A stretch of DNA of 18,171 bases from Candidatus Peregrinibacteria bacterium (GTDB taxonomy: Bacteria; Patescibacteriota; Gracilibacteria; Peribacterales; Peribacteraceae), in the NCBI GenBank assembly GCA_016215715.1, contig JACRIG010000114.1, forward strand, positions 1 to 18,171. Reading direction: 5' to 3'. This document shows positions 7,167 through 13,900 of the stretch, piece after piece (the stretch's first letter is position 1; every line of letters begins with the position of its first letter). Below the pieces are notes generated by a model. The model made no database searches. It saw only the letters and a list, made by a program, of their open reading frames with translations, and was not told the origin of the DNA. Both the position numbers and the translations under genes were made by a program.

Positions 7167-8813
7167 TTCTTTTAAGTAACAGTCTTCACAAAAGACAATC
7201 TCTGGCCTGTCGGGAGCGTAGCTCGTCTGAATCGCTTTTTTACATTTTTTACACTCACGATCCCAGAGATGACGGGGATTGCGGAGTGCAAAACGATCAC
7301 GGTGTCGCTGATCGGGACAGCGGCGGGGCAGAGGTATACTCAGTCTTTTATGGAATGCGAGTTCCTGTGGGATGATTTTGTATGGTTTTCCCGTTTCGCT
7401 GCACCGATAAATCTTCGCACAGACGTCATCGTTTGTTTCCGCAATATCATCGGGCAGGATCAAATTTGGTCCGCGGTAGCTTTCTTCGGTGTTCTGATCG
7501 TCATACCACTGCCATCCGTTCCCGAGAACTTCTTTCTTCGTGAGCGGGTAATACTCCTGTGCAAGAGTTTCGTTGTAGGCATAGATACTTTTTTCGACAG
7601 GGAAAAACTCACCCCATTCCCCGGTCTGTTTCATGTGTTCGATAATCTTCGGTACGAGATTTTCATATTCTTCTTTTGTGTACTGCTTATTCAGGATGCA
7701 ATATTGGGCCTTTTTGAGGCCTGAGCAGGCGAAACAATCTTTTGACGAGAAGCACTGGTCGCAATAGACGAGATTGGAGCAGCCGGACCAGCACAGATTG
7801 CAGAAGCGGAGGTTGAAGAGGTCATAGCCGCATGCCTGACATTCATACATGCGCTCGGTGTTCCGTCCCCAGTGACTATGGTCCATGCTGCTTTTGGCTT
7901 CGTCGAGAAACATGCAGTAACGAATATCCTCGCAGTCGTCACAATCGAAAGCCATGTAGGCATTCTTGCAATTCCGCAAGTAATCGCCGGTGCTGTTTTC
8001 GGTGTTCGACCCGTGGAATTCTTTTGCGATGAAGTCGCTCAGCGCTTCATCTACTTTCTCCCGCACACGCTCCATCATTGAGAACTTTCCGATGCCGACT
8101 GACGCGATGAACTCTTCATACTGATCACGATTTTTTTGTTCGTTGAACAGCATGTACTGTTTGTTCACCTGATTGCTGCATCCGAAGCAGTTGCTGCATC
8201 CTGTGCAACTCCGCAGAAAGAAAGAATTTTTGCAGTTTTGACAGTCGCGGGACCAGCGAAGGTTGTAGCAATCGCGGCAGCTGACGCATTCGTAACAGAG
8301 TTCACACTGTTCGATCGTCAGGTTGTCGATGCAATCTTTCGACTTGTTTACCCACTATCCATAGTAACAGTCTTCACATTCATTCGTTGAAAATACGAGG
8401 TAGCAGTTTTTATTGCGGCTCGCACAGTTGCAGTAATTGCTGTTGATCATGGGCTTTTGATGTTGCAGTGCCTGACGGGGCACACGGTTACGTACCTCAA
8501 AGAACTGCTGAAAAAACGGGCGTGAGAAATCAAAATCCTGCCCGTACGAAAGAGGATCCCATGCATCTCCCCACCACGCGTCCAGATCGTAAACGGGGAA
8601 CCGCTTATCGACGGAAAACGATGAGATAATCTGCTTTCCCGTGAGGTCACATTTTCGGTGGTACAAATGACGCTCATTGCGGTAACTCAGACGCCGCTGC
8701 ATCCGGCAGAGATAACAATGGGTCGGCGCAGGCACGTCCATGTCTTTGTAGAAGGCGAGATCTTCCTTCGTGATATCAAACGATGCCGAGCAGTGGACGC
8801 AGACTTTCTTCAT
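7158..8813 (-). pseudogene. Cys-rich double zinc-ribbon repeat protein, paralog E, with one in-frame amber stop
   Basis: First gene of the array, divergent from the TrmB-family regulator. From the ATG at 8813 the frame encodes 'MKKVCVHCSASFDIT', CYLC, 'LYHRKCDLTGKQIIS' and 'CEDCYYG', then meets TAG at 8355-8357. The same frame continues without another stop to TAA at 7158: 'WVNKSKDCIDNLTIEQCELC', 'CYECVSCRDCYNLRWSRDC', a diverged first cap 'QYMLFNEQKNRDQYEE', second cap 'QYCILNKQYTKEEYEN', linker 'WGEFFPVEKSIYAYNETLAQ' and a C-terminal domain ending 'CEDCYLKEVY'. Paralog A has Tyr where the TAG stands (GYW against G-stop-W), so a single Tyr-codon change explains it. Read through, the product is about 550 residues, the family length. 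Either a recent pseudogene, a sequencing error, or read-through. A restart at the GTG at 8168 would give only the second half and the C-terminal domain. Confidence 0.8.
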
Positions 8814-8855
8814 AAGAAATAGGGAAAATGCTGAGCGTATGATTTCGCCCCAGCG

Positions 8856-8880
8856 TTGATACTATCCCACGTATAGTCAA
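8856..8880. promoter_or_regulatory. Imperfect inverted repeat upstream of paralog E
   Basis: TTGA-TA-CTAT and ATAGTCAA form two 8-base arms around CCCACGT; the left arm has two extra bases. It lies 43-67 bases upstream of the paralog E start, in the 175-base divergent region shared with the regulator. It could be an operator for the array promoter or a chance palindrome; no good -35/-10 pair for paralog E was found. Confidence 0.3.
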
Positions 8881-8896
8881 AATCGTCCAACATGAT

Positions 8897-8908
8897 ATGC
8901 ATATGCAT
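8897..8908. promoter_or_regulatory. Perfect 12-base palindrome ATGCATATGCAT in the divergent region
   Basis: ATGCATATGCAT equals its own reverse complement and lies inside a longer near-palindrome (about 8893-8910) in an AT-rich stretch midway between the paralog E and regulator starts. Alternating purine-pyrimidine palindromes arise easily by chance in AT-rich DNA, so a regulator site is only a possibility. Confidence 0.3.
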
Positions 8909-8951
8909 CAATTTTTACTTTATTATAAGCCAAAAAGTGATATTTATTTAC

Positions 8952-8969
8952 TGTAGAAGAAATTCTACA
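8952..8969. promoter_or_regulatory. Perfect inverted repeat, likely operator of the TrmB-family regulator
   Basis: TGTAGAA (8952-8958), GAAA, TTCTACA (8963-8969): perfect 7-base arms with a 4-base centre. It covers the -35 position of the regulator's own promoter, so a protein bound there would block RNA polymerase. Only half-sites were noticed elsewhere, inside coding sequence. Autoregulation is inferred from position. Confidence 0.65.
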
Positions 8970-8973
8970 ACAG

Positions 8974-8982
8974 TGCTACAAT
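8974..8982 (+). promoter_or_regulatory. Extended -10 promoter of the TrmB-family regulator, predicted leaderless
   Basis: TGC followed by TACAAT (8977-8982) forms an extended -10 element, 6 bases before the ATG at 8989. The -35 region is poor (TAGAAG at 17 bases) and is occupied by the palindrome. Spacing equals that of the hicBA promoter, giving an mRNA that starts at or beside the ATG. Confidence 0.6.
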
Positions 8983-8988
8983 GTTTAC

Positions 8989-9744
8989 ATGCTTGCTGAT
9001 CTGATAAAGATCGGGCTGACGAACGAAGAGGCGAAAATCTACCTCGCGTGCCTCGAGATCAACGGCGGACCGGTTTCTGTGATTGCGAAGAAGGCAGGGG
9101 TGCAGCGGGTCAGCTGCTACCATACGCTGGGAAATCTTTTAGAGAAGCGTCTGCTCAGTCAGTACAACCGCAACGGAGTGAAGTGCTTCGCGCCCGAGCC
9201 ACCGGAGCAGCTTCTGAAACTGGCCGAGGAACAGGTGAACATCACGAAGAGTTTGCTGCCTGAATTGCTCTCGATGGCGAGTGCACTCGCCTTTAAACCG
9301 AAGATCCGCTTTTACGAAGGACGTGATGGCGTCGAGAAAGTGTTCTCGGAATCTCTGACCGCGAAGGGGGAAATCCTCGGCTACACGAACATTAAAAATG
9401 TCACACACTTCTTCCCGAAGTTCTTTGAGGAGTACACGCACACGAAGCTGCGCAGGAAGATCAAGACCCGGTATCTGTCGCCCACGACCGTCGAGAGCGT
9501 GCACATTCTCGATCCGTTTCTGCCGAACGTGTACGATCCGAACCTGATCGAAATTTTGCTCGTGAACAAAGACCAATTCCTCTTCGAGAACGAGGTGCTG
9601 ATTTTTAATAACTCCGTCGGCATCGTGTCTCTCAATCAGGATGAGCTGCTCGGATTGATCGTCGAATCACCCACCTTCGCCCGAACGATGAAAGCGGTGT
9701 TCGATCTGGCATGGCTGGGGGCGACGGCGTTCGTTGCTAAATAA
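8989..9744 (+). CDS. TrmB-family (helix-turn-helix) transcriptional regulator
   Basis: A 251-residue protein. Residues 1-75 form a winged helix-turn-helix typical of the TrmB family: 'LIKIGLTNEEAKIYLACLEI', 'VSVIAKKAGVQRVSCYHTLG' (recognition region) and 'LLEKRLLSQ'. A short coiled segment follows ('LLKLAEEQVNITKSLLPELL'), then an effector-type domain beginning near residue 102 with 'KPKIRFYEGRDGVEKVF', a motif common in bacterial and CPR relatives. Archaeal TrmB proteins sense sugars; the ligand here cannot be told. It is divergent from the Cys-rich array with a 175-base shared control region, and a perfect palindrome overlaps its own promoter, so it is the natural candidate regulator of itself and perhaps of paralogs E-B. 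The ATG is placed by the leaderless -10 element. Ends with TAA. Confidence 0.85.
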   Translation: MLADLIKIGLTNEEAKIYLACLEINGGPVSVIAKKAGVQRVSCYHTLGNLLEKRLLSQYNRNGVKCFAPEPPEQLLKLAEEQVNITKSLLPELLSMASALAFKPKIRFYEGRDGVEKVFSESLTAKGEILGYTNIKNVTHFFPKFFEEYTHTKLRRKIKTRYLSPTTVESVHILDPFLPNVYDPNLIEILLVNKDQFLFENEVLIFNNSVGIVSLNQDELLGLIVESPTFARTMKAVFDLAWLGATAFVAK

Positions 9745-9756
9745 AGGAGAAAACAG

Positions 9757-9791
9757 CCCCTCTCCCTAACCCTCTCCCGTGGGGAGAGGGG
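9757..9791. repeat. Stem-loop repeat between convergent genes
   Basis: CCCCTCTCCC (9757-9766) and GGGGAGAGGGG (9781-9791) can pair around a loop that itself repeats CCCTCTCCC. This 'ccctctccctaaccctctccc' type of intergenic element is widespread in many bacterial genomes. A run of nine T lies at 9805-9813, 13 bases past the stem, rather far for a classic terminator, but the site between the converging regulator and small-protein genes suits a bidirectional terminator. Confidence 0.6.
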
Positions 9792-9811
9792 AAAGAAGGA
9801 AGAGTTTTTTT

Positions 9812-10198
9812 TTATGCTTTCTCAATATGCTTCAGCAGATCCTCCGCCGTCTGATCCTCCTGTGATTTTGCCGAAGTCTCGGCCTGCGTGCGGACTGCCG
9901 ACTTGCGGGCACGCTCCTCACCCACCTGCTTCACGAATTCCTGCTGTCCCATCTTGTCGATTGCTTTCGCATACTGCGCGTCGATGGCGGCCAGCTGTGT
10001 CCGTTCGGTTGTGAGAATTTCACGCAGATTCGCCAGCTGCTCCGGCGTCATAATCGGGAGGATGTTGATCCAGTACTGCCGCTCGGTGTCGTTCATGCTC
10101 TCCGAGTGGATGATCAGTCCGATGACGTCGGCGAATTGCTTCTGAATATCATCAGGGATGATGAGTTGCGAAGATGCTGCGGATGAATCGTCTGGCAT
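9812..10198 (-). CDS. Small acidic hypothetical protein
   Basis: 128 residues from the ATG at 10198 ('MPDDSSAASSQLIIPDDIQK'). The frame could be extended to a TTG at 10246, but a promoter with -10 box 6 bases before the ATG supports the shorter form. The middle contains 'IMTPEQLANLREILTTERTQ', and the C-terminal half is highly charged and Ala/Gln-rich, probably helical or coiled coil ('EFVKQVGEERARKSAV', 'DLLKHIEKA'). No signal peptide, membrane segment or Cys motif is present. I do not recognise a family with a known function. It lies downstream of greA on the same strand, but has its own promoter and is separated by an inverted-repeat element, and it converges on the regulator gene. Confidence 0.65.
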   Translation of the reverse strand: MPDDSSAASSQLIIPDDIQKQFADVIGLIIHSESMNDTERQYWINILPIMTPEQLANLREILTTERTQLAAIDAQYAKAIDKMGQQEFVKQVGEERARKSAVRTQAETSAKSQEDQTAEDLLKHIEKA

Positions 10199-10204
10199 GA
10201 GGAA

Positions 10205-10233
10205 AGAGTAGAGGAGGGGAAGAGTGTTATCAA
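10205..10233 (-). promoter_or_regulatory. Promoter of the small acidic protein, predicted leaderless
   Basis: On the minus strand: -35 TTGATA (10228-10233), 17-base spacer, -10 TACTCT (10205-10210), then 6 bases to the ATG at 10198. The -35 box and the spacer are good, the -10 box weaker. Geometry equals that of the hicBA promoter. Confidence 0.55.
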
Positions 10234-10254
10234 ATGGCGCAAACAAGGTTACGG

Positions 10255-10299
10255 GTTACGAGTTACGTGTTACGAGTTTGAAATCCCGTAACTCGTAAC
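10255..10299. repeat. Inverted repeat built of GTTACGA/TCGTAAC units
   Basis: GTTACGAGTTACG (10255-10267) and CGTAACTCGTAAC (10287-10299) are perfect 13-base inverted arms, with further TTACG and CGTAA units on either side (about 10248-10313). It lies 3' of greA and just upstream of the next gene's promoter. It could act as a greA terminator hairpin, without a clear T-run, or be a dispersed intergenic repeat. Confidence 0.6.
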
Positions 10300-10323
10300 T
10301 TTTAACTCGTAATCAGCTGATGG

Positions 10324-10881
10324 CTAAGCAACTTTCGTTATCTCATACTGAATCGTTCCTGAGGGCGTGGGGACCTCGACGATCTCACCCCTGCGGCGCA
10401 TCAGGACGGCTTTGCCGATGGGGGACTCGTTGCTGATTTTGAATTCGAAGGGATCCGCCTCGGTTGCGCCGACGATGGTGTACGTTTCCTCCTCTTCGTC
10501 GCTCGTGAGGTTTTTGATCGACACGTGCGAGCCGATGTTCACATCCTTGCCCTTTGTGAGGGTCGTCTTTTCGGTGATGATCTTCGCGCTCTTGATCTTC
10601 TGTTCCAGTTCGAGGATCCGCCCCTCGATGAAGGCCTGCTCATTCTTCGCCTCCTCGTACTCGGAGTTCTCGGAGAGGTCGCCGTAGGAAATTGCTTCTT
10701 TGAGGCGCTGTGCGACTTCTTTTCTGCGGACGGTCTTGAGGAGTTCGAGTTCCTCTTTCAGTTTTTTGAGCCCCTCCTTGGTGACGAGCGTCTCTTCCCC
10801 GTCATCATCGCTGACCGCAGGCTGGCTGCCGCCGGAGGAGGGCTCGGGACCGGTGAGATCGGTGAGAAAGTCGTCGGACAT
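10324..10881 (-). CDS. greA: Transcription elongation factor GreA
   Basis: A 185-residue GreA/GreB-family protein that rescues backtracked RNA polymerase by stimulating transcript cleavage. Residues from about 32 on match GreA: 'VTKEGLKKLKEELELLKTVR', the coiled-coil tip 'GDLSENSEYEEAKNEQ' carrying the acidic residues that reach the polymerase active site, 'EGRILELEQKI', then the C-terminal FKBP-like domain with 'YTIVGATEADPF' and 'ISNESPIGKAVL', ending 'GTIQYEITKVA'. E. coli GreA has 158 residues; the surplus is an acidic, Ser/Gly-rich N-terminal extension of about 30 residues that looks disordered. A promoter stands about 23 bases before the ATG, in the 59-base gap after carB, so it can be expressed on its own. 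No Shine-Dalgarno. Ends with TAG at the family's usual end. Confidence 0.93.
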   Translation of the reverse strand: MSDDFLTDLTGPEPSSGGSQPAVSDDDGEETLVTKEGLKKLKEELELLKTVRRKEVAQRLKEAISYGDLSENSEYEEAKNEQAFIEGRILELEQKIKSAKIITEKTTLTKGKDVNIGSHVSIKNLTSDEEEETYTIVGATEADPFEFKISNESPIGKAVLMRRRGEIVEVPTPSGTIQYEITKVA

Positions 10882-10904
10882 GGAAAACGGGGGAAAGCCG
10901 GGTT

Positions 10905-10932
10905 ATTGTAGGGAATAATGAGGCAGGCGCAA
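10905..10932 (-). promoter_or_regulatory. Promoter of greA
   Basis: On the minus strand: -35 TTGCGC (10927-10932), 16-base spacer, -10 TACAAT (10905-10910). The -10 box is 23 bases before the ATG, giving a short leader of roughly 16 bases without a Shine-Dalgarno. It lies wholly in the gap between the carB stop and greA. Confidence 0.5.
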
Positions 10933-10940
10933 GCGGAAAA

Positions 10941-13900
10941 TCAGTTTTGATGCTCCAATAAATCCGGCCACGCCATGCTCGGGAGTCTATCGAGGGGAAC
11001 CGTCGACAGCGCCTCTACGACGCGCTTAGTCAGCTGGACGTTGGTGAGGAGCGGAATCCCCCGGTCGGTCGCGAGTCTGCGGATGAAGTAACCGTCGGTT
11101 TGTTCCTGCGTGCCCTCGTGGGTGGGGATGTTGATGACGAGGTCGATGCGGCGGTTCTCCAGATACTCGCGGATGTTCGGGCTGCGGGGTTCCGAAACTT
11201 TGTAGAGCTGGGCGCTCGGTATGCCGCGTGACTCCAGAAAGGCGTGCGTGTTCTGCGTGGCAAAGATAGCGAAGCCGAGTGTGTGCAGTGTCTGAATGGT
11301 CGCCAGCAGCGCGACTTTGTCTTCCAGCCGGACGATGGTGAGGAGAATATTTTTCTGCGGCATCTTAAATCCGACGGCGAGCAGCGCGACGAGCAGCGCT
11401 TCTTCGGCGTTGTGTCCGAAGCAGGCGACTTCACCGGTGCTCGTCATTTCGACACCGAGACGGGGGTCCGCGCCCTGTAGTCTGGAGAAACTGAACTGGG
11501 CCGCCTTCACGCCGACGTGGTCGAGGTCGATGGTCTGGTAGCGGCGTCCGGTCGGGGCCTTCCGGAGAAGCGCCTGCGTCGCCAGCTGCGCGAAGTTGAC
11601 GCCCGTCACTTTGCTCGCGAACGGGAAGCTGCGGCTGGCGCGGAGGTTACACTCAATGACCTTCAGCCGGTTGTCCTTCGCGAGGAACTGGATGTTGAAG
11701 GGGCCGGAGATGGAGAGGCCTTCCGCAATTTTCTTCGCGATCACTTTCAGCTGGTGCATGGTTTCCATGTTCAGGCGCTGCGGCGGGAGAATGATGGTGG
11801 AATCGCCCGAGTGGACTCCCGCGTTTTCCACATGCTCCGCGATGGCATAGAGAAGCATCGCGCCGTCCTGCGCAACGGCGTCCAGTTCGATCTCCTTGGC
11901 GCCCACTTCGAATTTGGAGATGACGACCGGTGCGTCCTTGCCGATGGAGGCCGCCTGATCGAGGAACGCTTCGAGATCGTCCTTTGAATGAACCACTGCC
12001 ATGGCTGCGCCCGACAGGACGTAACTCGGACGGACGATGACGGGGTAGCCGACCGATTCGCAGAATTGTTCCGCTGTCGCGATGTCGGCGAATTCCTTCC
12101 ACTCCGGCTGGTCGACTTTTAACTGGTCGAGCAGTGCGGAGAATTTGTGCCGGTCTTCCGCGCGGTCGATGTCTTTGGGGTCCGTGCCGAGAATCGGGAT
12201 CCCGAGACGCGCGAGTTTGGGGGCGAGCGAGTTGGGAATCTGTCCGCCCATCGACACGACGACCCCCATGGGATGAAGGAGATCAGTGATGTCGCGGACG
12301 CGTTCCTCCGTCAGCTGCTCGAAGAAGAGCAGATCGCATTCGTCGTAGTCCGTGCTCACCGTCTCGGGGTTACTGTTGATCATTGCCACTTCATAGCCGA
12401 GATTTTTAAGTTCATGCGCCGCCTGCACACAGCACCAGTCGAACTCGACCGAAGAGCCGATGGAGTAGGGGCCGCCGCCGAGGACAATGACGCGGCCATT
12501 GGGACTTCGGACTTCGGACTTCGGACTTCGGGATTTTTCGTCTTGTCCTCTGTCCTCTGCCTGTCCTGAGCGAAGTCGAAGGGTCCTCTGTCCGATGTCT
12601 TCGAACGTCACGTCGTGCTCATTCCCGTGGTACGTCATGTACAAATAATTCGTTCGGGCGGGGAATTCGCCCGCCAGCGTGTCGATCTGTTTCACAACCG
12701 GAAGGATGCCCGCGGCGAGGCGCTGCTGCCGTATTGATTCCGTTTCCTGACCAAGAATGCGTCCGATTGCTGCGTCCGAAAATCCTGCGCATTTGAGACG
12801 CCGCAGGAGTCCTACGTCCAGCGGCTCGGACATTTTCCGGGAGAGTTCCTGCGCCAGCTGGGCGCAGTGGCGGATGCGGTCGAGGAACCACGGATCGATA
12901 CCCGTTGCGATGTTCATCTCCTCCGTACTCCACTCGCCTTCGAGCGCTTTCGCGACGGCGAAAATGCGCCGCGGCGTGGGACGTTTTACTTCGCGGTTGA
13001 GATTTTCAAAGGCAAACGGAACGGGATACAGTCCGTCCGCGCCGATGTTGAGCATTCGCATCGCTTTCTGGAGAGCTTCCTCGAAGCTGCGTCCCAGCGC
13101 CATCACTTCGCCGACAGATTTCATTTCGCTCGTGACCTGATCGGATACGTGACGGAATTTTTGCAAATCCCAGCGGGGGATTTTCACTGCGACGTAATCG
13201 AGGGACGGCTCGAAGTCGCTGCAGGTCACCTGCGTGATGGCGTTTTTCAATTCGGGGAGAGTGAAACCGAGGGAGAGCTTCGCCGCGACGAACGCCAGCG
13301 GGTACCCCGTCGCCTTCGAGGCGAGCGCGGAACTCCGGCTGAGGCGCGCGTTGACTTCAATGACGCGGTAATCGCGCGACTGTGGGTCGAGCGCGTACTG
13401 GATGTTGCACTCCCCGACGATGCCGAAGTGACGGATCACTTTCAGTGCGATCGACCGCAGCATCTGGTACTCGGTGTTGTCGAGCGTCTGGCTGGGAGCA
13501 ACGACGATGGACTCGCCGGTGTGGATACCGAGCGGGTCGACGTTCTCCATGTTGCAGACGGTGATGCAGTTGTCCGCACCGTCGCGGACGACTTCATACT
13601 CGATCTCTTTCCATCCTGTGAGGTCCTCCTCGACGAGAATGAGGGCAGACTCGACGAATGCTTTGCCGGTGAGCGCAAGAAGCTCTTCCTTATTGTCCGC
13701 CCGCCCGCTTCCTTTTCCTCCGAGAGCAAAGGAGCCGCGGACGATCACGGGAAAGGTCAGTGTTTCGGCCGCCTTCTGCGCTTCTTCCGGAGTCGTGCAG
13801 GGAAAGCTCCGGGGAACAGACACGCCGATCGTCTGCAGTTCCTTATTAAAGAGCGCGCGGTCTTCGGTCAGGCGGACACTCTCGATGGGCGTTCCGAGAA

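Noticed and set aside
1..8813. CRISPR-like regularly spaced repeats in the array
   Set aside because: The recurring similar stretches (for example the DNA encoding 'YCILNKQYTKEEYE') are conserved protein motifs hundreds of bases apart, not repeat-spacer units.
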